64,000 nt of DNA from Varibaculum timonense_A (GTDB lineage: Bacteria; Actinomycetota; Actinomycetes; Actinomycetales; Actinomycetaceae): positions 1 to 64,000 of the forward strand of contig NZ_JAQEVU010000002.1 of the NCBI RefSeq assembly GCF_027694345.1, written 5' to 3'. Below the pieces are notes generated by a model. That model was given only the letters and a program-made list of their open reading frames with translations. It was not told the DNA's origin and did no database searches. This document shows positions 24,701 to 32,512 of this stretch, piece after piece. Made by a program: the position numbers and the translations under genes. Positions within the stretch are counted from its first letter, which is position 1. Each line of letters starts with the position of its first letter.

Positions 24701-26293
24701 ATGAACAAGAAAGTCCTTGACCTGCGTTTAGCGCCGCCAGTATTAAGTGCCTGGCTGGGGGCGCTGCTGCTGCCAGCCATACCACTTCAATGGATAGCGG
24801 TTATTAGTGCACTAGCCCTCGTTCTTAGCGTAGGGTTCTTAATCGCCGTATATAAAGGGCGCTTGGCAACATTGGGATTGGTCTCGGCTCTAGCTGTCGG
24901 AGCATTAGGTGGGGTAGGGATGAGCCTCACCCAGTCGGCTAGGACGCTAGCAGCTGATCCTTTAGCGCGTGCCTGGCAAGGAAATATCGCGAATATTAAA
25001 GTGATAGCTCAGGTTGAGACGCCACCACGAAAGTATGCGCCAGACAGTGACCAGCAGATAGTCCAATTAAAACTGCAAAAAGCGCAAATACCGGGTTCCG
25101 CCCCGGTTAATACCGGGTTGAAAATTATGGCATTCGGTAGCGGTATGCCTACATATCCTCGCGGCACTATCCTGCAATCCGCGATAAAACTAGAAAAATC
25201 TCCTAGTAGCGCAAATCTGGACATTACAAATAATGGCGGAATAAGTGCTAATAGTTTGTTTGAAATTCGGGGACAACTATTGTCTACCCCCGTGGTTAGA
25301 GCCGGACCTGGCGGAGCGGCGGCCCTGAAACAAAAGTTCGCGACCCGGCTGGAAGAAAAACTGGCGGCAGTAAAATCCCCGGCAGCAGCAACGCTGCTGC
25401 CGGCCATGATTCTAGGAATCAGAGCTGATGCATCGGCAGATACCGAAGCGTTAAAAACTGCGGGTATTGTTCATATTACCTGTGTATCAGGGATGCATAT
25501 CTCGGTTCTGATTTCCCTGGTGGCGCTGCTTTGCGCGGGATTTGCTAGACGATGGCGTCTGTTAATATGTGGAACTTTGTTAGTCGGGTATTGTCTACTG
25601 CTCGGGTCATCCCCCTCGTTACTGCGCGCCAGTGTCATGGGAATGGTTAGCATATTAGCCCTGGCAGCAGGGCGCGAACCTTGCTCATTTAGTTCCCTAG
25701 CAGCAGCTATAATTGGTTTACTCATTTTTAATCCTGCTTTTGGTTCTGATATAGGTTTTTTGCTTTCAGTCAGTTCCACTGCCGCGATTGTATTGGCGGT
25801 TCCCTATATTGAGGGAAAAGTACAGAATCTAACTACCTTGTGGGGCTCTAGGTTTCCCCGCCGTTCATTAAAAATAATTGCTGGCAAGTATCGTGACTAC
25901 CTGAAAAAGGGCTTTCAGTCCTTGCTGAGCGTGGGGTTGGTTAGCCTGGTGGCACAACTTGCTTGCCTGCCGGGGCAATTGTTAATCCGTCCCGGAATCA
26001 ATACCTTGTCCGTCCTCGCAAATGTAGCTATTGCCCCGGTGGTTACCTTGCTGATTTGGGGTGGCGCTATTTTAGTTTTCCTGCCTCTACCTGGTTATTT
26101 ACTGGCTAGGATACTTGCTTTCGGGTGTGAGTGGGTGATGGTTGTTGCCCGGGCTATATCCGCTAATCGCTTCGCGATTTTGCCTTGGCCGCAAGGAATA
26201 CCCGGCTTATTGGCACTGGGAGCTTTGGTGGCAGGAATAGTTTTTATTTGGCGCTGCTACTTTCCAAAAAGGGGTAAGAGATGGCAGTGTTGA
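24701..26293 (+). CDS. comEC: ComEC/Rec2-type DNA-uptake channel, short form
   Basis: A polytopic membrane protein of 530 residues that should form the channel for single-stranded DNA import. The N-terminus has two to three helices followed by an OB-fold-like DUF4131 region (about 95-210). The competence domain begins near 225, with LPAMILGIRAD and the signature ITCVSGMHISVLISL, followed by many helices up to ~515. The C-terminal metallo-beta-lactamase domain of full-length ComEC (~750 residues) is absent: the protein ends with a last helix and a basic tail. No nearby frame encodes that domain. The stop is 3 bp before holA. Confidence 0.9.
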   Translation: MNKKVLDLRLAPPVLSAWLGALLLPAIPLQWIAVISALALVLSVGFLIAVYKGRLATLGLVSALAVGALGGVGMSLTQSARTLAADPLARAWQGNIANIKVIAQVETPPRKYAPDSDQQIVQLKLQKAQIPGSAPVNTGLKIMAFGSGMPTYPRGTILQSAIKLEKSPSSANLDITNNGGISANSLFEIRGQLLSTPVVRAGPGGAAALKQKFATRLEEKLAAVKSPAAATLLPAMILGIRADASADTEALKTAGIVHITCVSGMHISVLISLVALLCAGFARRWRLLICGTLLVGYCLLLGSSPSLLRASVMGMVSILALAAGREPCSFSSLAAAIIGLLIFNPAFGSDIGFLLSVSSTAAIVLAVPYIEGKVQNLTTLWGSRFPRRSLKIIAGKYRDYLKKGFQSLLSVGLVSLVAQLACLPGQLLIRPGINTLSVLANVAIAPVVTLLIWGGAILVFLPLPGYLLARILAFGCEWVMVVARAISANRFAILPWPQGIPGLLALGALVAGIVFIWRCYFPKRGKRWQC

Positions 26294-26296
26294 AGC

Positions 26297-27265
26297 ATGG
26301 CGGAAAAATTGATGACTTGGCGAGACTGCACCTTAGCGCCTTTGGTGTTGATTCGAGGTCCGGAGAAACTGTTGATGGATCGAGCTGTTTCCCGCCTGAA
26401 ACAGTTAGGGCGTAACCAGGATTCTGCTCTAGCTATTACCGAAGTGACTGCTGGCAGTTACCAGGCGGGAGCTTTGGGGTCGCTTACTTCTCCCTCTCTA
26501 TTTGGGGAGGCTCGTTTGATTATCGTTCCAGATTTTGAATCCGCTGATGAAACCCTGGGGGATGATTTAGCTACCTATCTGGCATCTCCACAGCCAGATT
26601 GCTGGATTATTGCCTGTCACGACGGCTCTAATAAAGGGAAACGCCAGGTAGATAAAATAAAAAAGGCGGGGGCGCGGGAAGTTAAAGTCGCGAAAATCAA
26701 AAATGCCCGCGACAAACTGTCTTTAGTGGTTGAGGAAGTACGCACGGTTGGGGGACGCATAGAGCCAGCCGGTGCGCAGTTGCTGGTAGATGCGCTTGGT
26801 GAAGATTTGGCGGAACTAATCGGGGCGGCTAGGCAACTGGTTTCCGATTATCCGCAGGCGGTAACTTTGCAGGCAGTGCAACAGTTTTATGGCTCGCGGG
26901 TGGGGGCTAGCGGTTTTAATGTGGCAGATGCGGTAGCTGTCGGTAACTTGTCGCGCGCCCTTGTTTTGCTGCGGCAAGCATTTTCTTCCGGGGTAGAGCC
27001 GGTCGCGATTGGGGGTGCGCTTGCCTTAAAGTTCCGTAGCCTGGCGAAAGTAAGTGGTCGGGGAGTTAGTTCTGCCGAGTTGGGGATGGCGCCTTGGCAG
27101 GTGCAGAAAGCTCGGCGGGAGGTGCGCGGCTGGACTGACTCGCAGCTGGCGGAGGCGATTAGGGTTATTGCCCAAGCTGACGAGGACGCGAAGGGCGCTA
27201 GTCGCGATCCTCAGTATGCGCTCGAGGCTGCGGTTAGGAAAATCTGTCTTTTACGGCAGCGTTAA
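26297..27265 (+). CDS. holA: DNA polymerase III delta subunit
   Basis: Clamp-loader subunit that opens the sliding clamp for replication. The 322 residues have an N-terminal P-loop-less ATPase-like domain (VLIRGPEKLLMDRAV, LFGEARLIIV) and the C-terminal collar domain (NVADAVAVGNLSRALVLLRQ ... EPVAIGGALALKFRSL). It starts at ATG 26297, 3 bp after the comEC stop. The order comEA-comEC-holA is widely conserved in actinobacteria. The usual rpsT neighbour is not present here, and a Zur-like regulator follows instead. Confidence 0.93.
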   Translation: MAEKLMTWRDCTLAPLVLIRGPEKLLMDRAVSRLKQLGRNQDSALAITEVTAGSYQAGALGSLTSPSLFGEARLIIVPDFESADETLGDDLATYLASPQPDCWIIACHDGSNKGKRQVDKIKKAGAREVKVAKIKNARDKLSLVVEEVRTVGGRIEPAGAQLLVDALGEDLAELIGAARQLVSDYPQAVTLQAVQQFYGSRVGASGFNVADAVAVGNLSRALVLLRQAFSSGVEPVAIGGALALKFRSLAKVSGRGVSSAELGMAPWQVQKARREVRGWTDSQLAEAIRVIAQADEDAKGASRDPQYALEAAVRKICLLRQR

Positions 27266-27292
27266 AGAGCGGGGAAAAAGTTAGGAGAATCA

Positions 27293-27694
27293 ATGGTAAT
27301 GCAGCGTAAAACGAAGCAGCGGGACGCGATTATGGCAATCATGGCTGATGAGACGGATTTTCGTTCTGCTCAACAGGTGCACACTGCCCTGGTGGTAGCT
27401 GGGCAAACCGTGGGATTAGCTACTGTTTACCGAAACCTGCAGGCTCTAACTGAGGCAGGGGAGTTGGATAGTTTACGTTCCGAGGACGGAGAAACCCTTT
27501 ATCGGCGTTGCGCGAAGCGCCGTCATCATCACCACTTGGTATGTAGAAACTGTGGCTACACGGTAGATATTCAAGATGACCAGTTAGAACAGTGGATTGG
27601 CAAGATTGCTCGGCGCTACCGGTTCAGCGATATTGAACATATGGCTGATGTTTTTGGGTTATGTGAGAGCTGCGAATCGAAACTTAAAAAATAG
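27293..27694 (+). CDS. Fur-family regulator, Zur-like
   Basis: A 133-residue metal-dependent repressor. The winged helix (about 8-65) carries GLATVYRNLQALTEAGELD, the Fur-family recognition helix. A run of four His (78-81) and the structural zinc Cys pairs C84/C87 (CRNCG) and C124/C127 (CESC) follow. The HHHHLVCRNCG pattern and the short C-terminus fit the Zur/FurB subgroup better than iron Fur. It starts at ATG 27293 with AGGAG 6 nt upstream. It is 27 bp after holA and probably co-transcribed. Assignment of zinc as the signal is inference from the motif pattern. Confidence 0.85.
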   Translation: MVMQRKTKQRDAIMAIMADETDFRSAQQVHTALVVAGQTVGLATVYRNLQALTEAGELDSLRSEDGETLYRRCAKRRHHHHLVCRNCGYTVDIQDDQLEQWIGKIARRYRFSDIEHMADVFGLCESCESKLKK

Positions 27695-27803
27695 GGCGCG
27701 CGTCCTTTTCGTAGGGAAAGCGCTGTGGGAAAGGGTTTAGGTTAGCTTTATGGGGTGGGGAGGTTTTAAAAAATCAATACTCATAGGGAATTCATAGGTT
27801 ACT

Positions 27804-27866
27804 CCTCTTAGTCTCATAAATCGTTTCTTTAACTTGTAGGTATCAGTTAAAGAAACGACTAGGAGG
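27804..27866 (+). promoter_or_regulatory. 5'-UTR hairpin that can hide the Shine-Dalgarno site
   Basis: CGTTTCTTTAACT (27822-27834) and AGTTAAAGAAACG (27845-27857) form a perfect 13-bp stem with a 10-nt loop. It is extended by CCTCTTAGTC (27804-27813) pairing with GACTAGGAGG (27857-27866), ten pairs including one G-U, with one base shared with the inner stem. The outer arm contains AGGAGG, the ribosome-binding site of the gene at 27871. When folded, it would block initiation. The inner perfect stem could also be a DNA operator. Confidence 0.65.
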
Positions 27867-27870
27867 AAAT

Positions 27871-28653
27871 ATGAGTTCCGAAAATGAACCTAAACCAGAG
27901 AATCTAAATGAGGCTAATAGTTCCGCGACGCCGAGTGAGAATCTGGAAAGTCAAGAACCGCAAGCAAATGCGCAATCAGTTGAACCCGGTTTTATAGAAC
28001 AAGAAAACCAGTCAGAAACTCATGCTAGTAGCGCGAATGCGGAAATAACCGAAGAAATCCCGGCCCCAGAATTACCGGCCCCGCTTCCTATGGGGGCAGA
28101 AAGCCGGGCTGCTCAGGGCGTTGCTACCGGGTCTATTTCAGGTAATGAGGACGAATCGACTGTAGCTGCGGCCGAGCGGACATTAACACAAGAATCTTTT
28201 ACCCCGGCTAGTTTCAAAGTCGAAAAGGGGAAGAAATCGGGACGAATTGCCAGATTGTTTCAGAAAACCTGGGTGAAAGTAGTGTCCTGGGTGGGGGCGG
28301 CGATTATTGCTTTCCTAAGCGGTCTGGGGGTGGGGATGGCGATTCATAGTGGTGGAGGACATCCCCATATGCCGCCGGGACATGGTGGGCAAATGGCTCC
28401 AGGCGAGCAAATGGATAGGCAGATGCGACCGGGAGGAAAAATGGCACCGGGAGGTCCAAATCGGCAATTACCGCCGGGCGAATCAAATCAAAACGGACAA
28501 AATTCGCGGAACTTAGATAATCAGAATCAAAATGGCAATAATCAAAATGATTCTCAGCAGCAAAGTGGCAATAATCAAAGCCCTCAAAACGGCGAGAAAC
28601 CAGGAGAACAAAACAGTTCCCAAAATGGCGGCGCTGATACTTCTAACTCTTAA
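27871..28653 (+). CDS. Membrane protein with His/Met/Pro- and Gln/Asn-rich outer tail
   Basis: I do not recognise a named family. The 260 residues are a Glu/Ser/Pro-rich cytoplasmic half (1-120), a basic stretch KKSGRIARLFQK, one membrane helix (about 137-157) and an outer low-complexity half. The outer half begins GGGHPHMPPGHGGQMAPGEQ, is rich in His, Met and Pro, and ends in an Asn/Gln/Gly-rich tail. The His/Met tract resembles metal-handling or disordered periplasmic tails, but a metal role is only a guess. The two-component system starts 73 bp downstream, and the helix topology would suit a sensor accessory protein. It starts at ATG 27871 with AGGAGGAAAT. A hairpin can mask that site. Confidence 0.8.
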   Translation: MSSENEPKPENLNEANSSATPSENLESQEPQANAQSVEPGFIEQENQSETHASSANAEITEEIPAPELPAPLPMGAESRAAQGVATGSISGNEDESTVAAAERTLTQESFTPASFKVEKGKKSGRIARLFQKTWVKVVSWVGAAIIAFLSGLGVGMAIHSGGGHPHMPPGHGGQMAPGEQMDRQMRPGGKMAPGGPNRQLPPGESNQNGQNSRNLDNQNQNGNNQNDSQQQSGNNQSPQNGEKPGEQNSSQNGGADTSNS

Positions 28654-28725
28654 AGAGAAAATCAGCACTTTCGGTGATTGTAGCTGAAAAGTCCGGATTT
28701 CTTTAGCTAAAGGCATAATAAAAAC

Positions 28726-29478
28726 ATGAGAATCAATAAAAATCCTGAGCGCGCCAGCTCCCTGGCGCGCTCAGGAAAGGCGCCACAAATCCTGATCGTG
28801 GATGATGAAAAAATGCTGGCAGACCTGTTGGCACAGGCTCTTAGCGTGCAAGGCTGGGATACTTTCACCGCGAATGATGGCTTCCAGGCGGTGCAGGAAG
28901 CTCGAAAACACTGCCCTGATGCGATTGTGATGGACGTGATGATGCCGGTCATGGATGGTATTGAAGCCATGGAGAGAATCCGTAAAGACTGTCCAGATAT
29001 CCCGGTATTGATGCTCACCGCCAAAGATGCTATCGCCGATAAAATCACTGGACTGCGTAGCGGGGCGGACGATTATGTCACTAAACCTTTTGATTTAACC
29101 GAAGTGGAATTGCGCCTAGAGGCACTGCTGCGCCGTAGCGGTTTCGCCGATGCCAATGACACCACCGAACAGATTTTGCGGGTGCGTGACCTGGAAATGA
29201 AGGTGGATAGCCGCCAGGTTAGTCGAGCGGGAAAGCCAATTGAGCTGACTAAAACCGAGTTCGAGCTCTGTCGGTTTCTAATGGAAAACTGTGACCGCGT
29301 AGTGAGTAAAGAACAGATTTTGGACGCGGTGTGGCATTTCGATTTTGGCGGTAAAGCCAGTGTAGTGGAGCTTTACATCTCCTATTTGCGCAAAAAGATT
29401 GATCAGGAGGCAGACCCGTTAATCGAAACCGTGCGGGCAGTTGGCTACGTGATGCGTTCGGAGAGAAAGCGTGGCTAA
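28726..29478 (+). CDS. OmpR-family response regulator
   Basis: A 250-residue transcription factor. The receiver domain begins ILIVDDE and has phospho-acceptor D70 (AIVMDVMMP) and the conserved Thr/Lys of the KPFDLTE segment. The C-terminal winged helix (about 150-245) carries LTKTEFELCRFLMEN and VVELYISYLRKKI. An unusual 24-residue N-terminal extension is encoded partly by a perfect 14-bp inverted repeat (28744-28775). It starts at ATG 28726 with only weak purines ahead and a CATAAT box ~20 bp upstream, so a short leader is possible. It overlaps the kinase gene by 8 bp. The layout resembles MprA/TcrX-type systems. Confidence 0.93.
   Translation: MRINKNPERASSLARSGKAPQILIVDDEKMLADLLAQALSVQGWDTFTANDGFQAVQEARKHCPDAIVMDVMMPVMDGIEAMERIRKDCPDIPVLMLTAKDAIADKITGLRSGADDYVTKPFDLTEVELRLEALLRRSGFADANDTTEQILRVRDLEMKVDSRQVSRAGKPIELTKTEFELCRFLMENCDRVVSKEQILDAVWHFDFGGKASVVELYISYLRKKIDQEADPLIETVRAVGYVMRSERKRG
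28744..28775 (+). repeat. Perfect 14-bp hairpin inside the response-regulator start region
   Basis: CCTGAGCGCGCCAG (28744-28757) and CTGGCGCGCTCAGG (28762-28775) flank a 4-nt loop, within codons 7-17 of the regulator. It is very GC-rich and perfectly paired, so it could form in mRNA immediately after initiation or act as a DNA dyad overlapping the transcript start. Confidence 0.75.
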
Positions 29479-31138
29479 GGGGCAGCGGGGATTAACCAAG
29501 TTGTTACCTTCTCGCTCCCGCCGTCTTTCGCGCCGCCTACCGGTAATGGTGCTAGGGGTATGTTTCCTGGTAATTGCCGGGGTGGGAACTTTTGCGGGGC
29601 TGGCGTTGCGCGGGGCGCTCTATGAGCAACTCGACACTTCCCTTAACCAATCGGTGAATCAACTCGCCCAGATTGCTCGGGCCGGTCAGGGAAAAGAGGT
29701 TTTAGGAACCCCGTTAGGAGGGGAAGAGAAAAATACTCCGCAGACAGATTCTTCCAAGACCCCTACCGAGGACGAGGACTCGCTGAAAGCCCATACTAAG
29801 GACGAAGCAGCGAACCGTATTTCTCGCCCCAGTAAAATCCCGGATTCTATTAGGGGACAAGCTGAGGAAAAAAGATTTGAAAAACCCGAAGATCCAGGTA
29901 GAGGTCGTCCCGGTCGAGATTTTCCCGGTGTAACTGCCGGTTCATTTAGCCTGATCTATCAAGCCGGTCAGGCTACCTCTTTATTGGTCGATCCGGGATC
30001 AGCATCGCGCCAGCTTTCCAGCACCCAGGTAAGCCAAGTGTTATCCCTAACTCTCACTCGCCCTCAAAACGTTAGTCTGACGGATTTAGGGGACTATCGA
30101 GTATCGCAGCGCCAGGTCGATACCCCTGAAGGTACTGCCCGCATTGCCAGCGGGCTTCCTTTGCGGGAAGTAAACCAAACCCTACATTCGTTTATCCTGT
30201 TTTATGCTTTAGGGTCGCTCGCGGCTCTGCTAGGGGCCTACCTGTTGGCGCGATTCTTAGTCCGCCGCGAACTGCGGGATTTAACCCAGGTAGAAAAAGT
30301 GGCACGCACGGTTGAAAACGTTAATCTGGAAAGCGAAAGTCACTTACCTACCCGGGTAAGGGACGAGGTTACCAGCAAAGATTCTGAGGCCGCCCAGCTT
30401 GGGCGTTCCTTAAACCGCGCCCTCGAACATGTGGAATCCTCGCTGAAACTGCGAGAGGAAAGCGAAGCGCAACTGCGCCAATTTGTGGCTGATGCCTCCC
30501 ATGAACTTCGCACCCCAGTGGCGGCAATCAGCGGTTATGCCCAATTGTTGGCGCGGCAAAACCTGGGTGAACAAGCCGGTGACGCGGTAGGGCGGATTGA
30601 GCGGGAAAGTCAGCGGCTGGCAGATTTGGTTTCGGATTTGATTTTGCTGGCACGCCTGGATGCGGGGCAAAATGCCCAGGTAGAGGAAGTTCCAATCGCG
30701 GGAGTGATAGTGGAAACTTTCACCAATATGCGTATCACTTACCCGGAGCATCATTGGGAATTGGAATTCTCGAAAGACTTAGCGGAAGTTACGGTAGTAG
30801 GCAGCGAATCCGCCCTCACCCAGATTATTTCTAATCTATTAACTAACGCCGCTCAGCACACCCCGGTCGGGACAAAAATACAGGTCAGTGCCTATCTGGT
30901 GGCAGGGGATAAACTGCAGGTACAAGTGGCAGATAACGGGCCGGGGATAGATCCGCGGATTTCCGATACGCTGTTTAATCGTTTCGTGCGGGCTGACACT
31001 GCCCGCACTCCCGGCGAATCCTCCGGGCTAGGGCTGGCAATCGTAAAAACTTTGACCGAGGCACTGGGGGGCGCCGTCACAGCCGAAAACCGAGCCCCTT
31101 CGGGAGCCGTCTTCGCCCTAACCCTGCCCCGCAGTTAG
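29471..31138 (+). CDS. Sensor histidine kinase (EnvZ/MprB-like)
   Basis: A 555-residue membrane kinase. One helix (about 24-47) precedes an outer domain (about 48-235) containing a charged, Asp/Glu/Lys-rich insertion (about 75-155). A second helix (about 238-262) and a HAMP-like region follow. The HisKA box ADASHELRTP carries phospho-acceptor H344. The HATPase domain has NLLTNAAQHTP (N box), VADNGPGI (G1) and SSGLGLAIVKTL (G2). It starts at GTG 29471, overlapping the regulator gene. It pairs with the OmpR-type regulator. The signal is unknown, although the preceding His/Met-rich membrane protein may belong to the same system. Confidence 0.92.
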   Translation: MAKGQRGLTKLLPSRSRRLSRRLPVMVLGVCFLVIAGVGTFAGLALRGALYEQLDTSLNQSVNQLAQIARAGQGKEVLGTPLGGEEKNTPQTDSSKTPTEDEDSLKAHTKDEAANRISRPSKIPDSIRGQAEEKRFEKPEDPGRGRPGRDFPGVTAGSFSLIYQAGQATSLLVDPGSASRQLSSTQVSQVLSLTLTRPQNVSLTDLGDYRVSQRQVDTPEGTARIASGLPLREVNQTLHSFILFYALGSLAALLGAYLLARFLVRRELRDLTQVEKVARTVENVNLESESHLPTRVRDEVTSKDSEAAQLGRSLNRALEHVESSLKLREESEAQLRQFVADASHELRTPVAAISGYAQLLARQNLGEQAGDAVGRIERESQRLADLVSDLILLARLDAGQNAQVEEVPIAGVIVETFTNMRITYPEHHWELEFSKDLAEVTVVGSESALTQIISNLLTNAAQHTPVGTKIQVSAYLVAGDKLQVQVADNGPGIDPRISDTLFNRFVRADTARTPGESSGLGLAIVKTLTEALGGAVTAENRAPSGAVFALTLPRS

Positions 31139-31158
31139 CATAAATTAGATAGCTATTG

Positions 31159-31197
31159 TGTATCTACTGCCTAGATAATAGAGTTGTATTAGATACA
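31159..31197 (+). promoter_or_regulatory. Probable operator of the dinJ-yafQ module
   Basis: TGTATCTA (31159-31166) and TAGATACA (31190-31197) form an inverted repeat in the AT-rich promoter, 26 bp before the antitoxin start. RelB/DinJ antitoxins bind such dyads with their ribbon-helix-helix domains, so autoregulation is likely. Confidence 0.6.
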
Positions 31198-31222
31198 TAT
31201 TATTGGGTAAAGGAGAATTGAT

Positions 31223-31498
31223 ATGTCTGGTACAACCAGTTTCAGTGTGCGCATGGATAAGGATGTTAAGCAGCAAAGCGAAGATATTTTTCAAAGTCTA
31301 GGGGTTAATATGACTACCGCGATTAATATTTTTTTGCGTCAGGCTATCCAGGCGGGGGGATTTCCGTTTGAAATCCGTCAAAAATCGCCCAACTATCAAA
31401 CCCAGATGGCTCTAGCAGAAGCAGAGAGATTACTAGCTGACCCGGATGCAAAACGCTATTCGGATGTCGATGAGGCGTTAAAAGAACTTAAATCATGA
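31223..31498 (+). CDS. dinJ: RelB/DinJ-family antitoxin
   Basis: A 91-residue antitoxin. The N-terminal ribbon-helix-helix (SFSVRMDKDVKQQSEDIFQSL ... NMTTAINIFLRQAI) and the FPFEI element are typical of DinJ. The C-terminal half is acidic and should wrap the toxin. AAAGGAGAATTG precedes ATG 31223. The stop overlaps the toxin start (ATGA), so the two are translationally coupled. The protein neutralises YafQ and represses the promoter. Confidence 0.92.
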   Translation: MSGTTSFSVRMDKDVKQQSEDIFQSLGVNMTTAINIFLRQAIQAGGFPFEIRQKSPNYQTQMALAEAERLLADPDAKRYSDVDEALKELKS

Positions 31499-31773
31499 GC
31501 TACCAGATTCAATGGACTAGCCGGTTTAAGAAAGACTACAAGCAGGCTATTCGGCGCGGGCTGCCCATCGAGGAGCTAGATGACGTTATCCGGTTGTTAG
31601 CAGCTGGAGAAGCGCTTCCAAAAGCACTAAAGGATCACGCACTAACGGGAAACTGGTTGGGGCATCGGGAATGCCATATCCGCCCTGATTGGCTACTGAT
31701 ATATAAAATCAGTTCTAACCAAATTGCGCTTTTGCTAACACGAACGGGAACGCACTCGGACTTATTACAGTAG
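31495..31773 (+). CDS. yafQ: YafQ-type mRNA interferase toxin
   Basis: A ribosome-dependent mRNA endonuclease of 92 residues, the full family length. The catalytic set seen in YafQ is present: H48 in the LKDHALTGNW motif, H61 in the ECHIRPDWLLIYKI motif with D65 and W66, and H87 in RTGTHSDLL. This module looks intact, in contrast to the truncated one near 10.4 kb. The start ATG 31495 overlaps the antitoxin stop. The gene converges with a minus-strand response-regulator gene only a few bases away. Confidence 0.93.
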   Translation: MSYQIQWTSRFKKDYKQAIRRGLPIEELDDVIRLLAAGEALPKALKDHALTGNWLGHRECHIRPDWLLIYKISSNQIALLLTRTGTHSDLLQ

Positions 31774-31775
31774 GA

Positions 31776-32396
31776 TTATAGCCAACCGGCGGCGCTAGCG
31801 GTTTGAGCAGCCTCGATTCTGCTTTTAGCTCCCAGCTTGGTCATTGCACCGGAAATGATATTACGTACCGTACCGGGAGCTAGGAAAACTGTAGCCGCTA
31901 TTTGCTCGATACTAGCCCCAGTTAAGGCACAGTTCAGAGTCTCGATTTCTCGCGGGGTTAAAGGATTAGGGCCTTGGGCTAGGGCATCGGCAGCCAATTT
32001 AGGGTCAATATGTTTAGCTCCCGCATAGATATTGCGAATAATGCTCACCAGCTGATCCGCGGGGGTGTCTTTGACAATAAAACCGCTAGCTCCTGCCGCA
32101 AGCGCCCGGCTTAAATATCCGGGACGACCAAAAGTCGTTACTATCAGCACTTTTGTGTCTGGGAAAGCCTGTTTGATTTCGCGAGTTAAATCCAGTCCGG
32201 AATCTGAGCCCATCTCAATATCTACCAACGCCACATCAACTGCCTGTCCACTATTTTGTAGGGCGTGCAGCTGCTGTAACGCTGCCTGGTTTCTGTCAGC
32301 CTGCCCTAAAACTTTGAGGTCGTCCTCTAAACTAAGCAAACTGGATAAAGCTTGTCGCACCAGGGTTTGGTCATCTACCAGCAGTAGCGAAATCAT
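31776..32396 (-). CDS. NarL/LuxR-family response regulator
   Basis: A 206-residue regulator. The receiver domain (MISLLLVDDQTLVRQAL) has acceptor D59 (VALVDIEMG). The LuxR helix-turn-helix is at about 145-200 (LTPREIETLNCALTG, GTVRNIISGAMTKLGAKSR). I place the start at ATG 32396 because the 24 residues further upstream are hydrophobic and unrelated to receiver domains. It lies 116 bp downstream of the kinase gene on the same strand, and the ABC exporter genes are upstream of both. This is the common 'ABC exporter plus NarL system' layout that often responds to antimicrobial or envelope stress. Confidence 0.9.
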   Translation of the reverse strand: MISLLLVDDQTLVRQALSSLLSLEDDLKVLGQADRNQAALQQLHALQNSGQAVDVALVDIEMGSDSGLDLTREIKQAFPDTKVLIVTTFGRPGYLSRALAAGASGFIVKDTPADQLVSIIRNIYAGAKHIDPKLAADALAQGPNPLTPREIETLNCALTGASIEQIAATVFLAPGTVRNIISGAMTKLGAKSRIEAAQTASAAGWL

Positions 32397-32512
32397 GTTC
32401 CAATTATTCCATAGCGCTAGCTGAGTAAGTACGACAAGCATTAGGCACAACAGTCGCAGTAGCGACAAATGGCTGGTTTTCGGTGAATGCCTTAAATAAA
32501 CCGATCCGTAAG

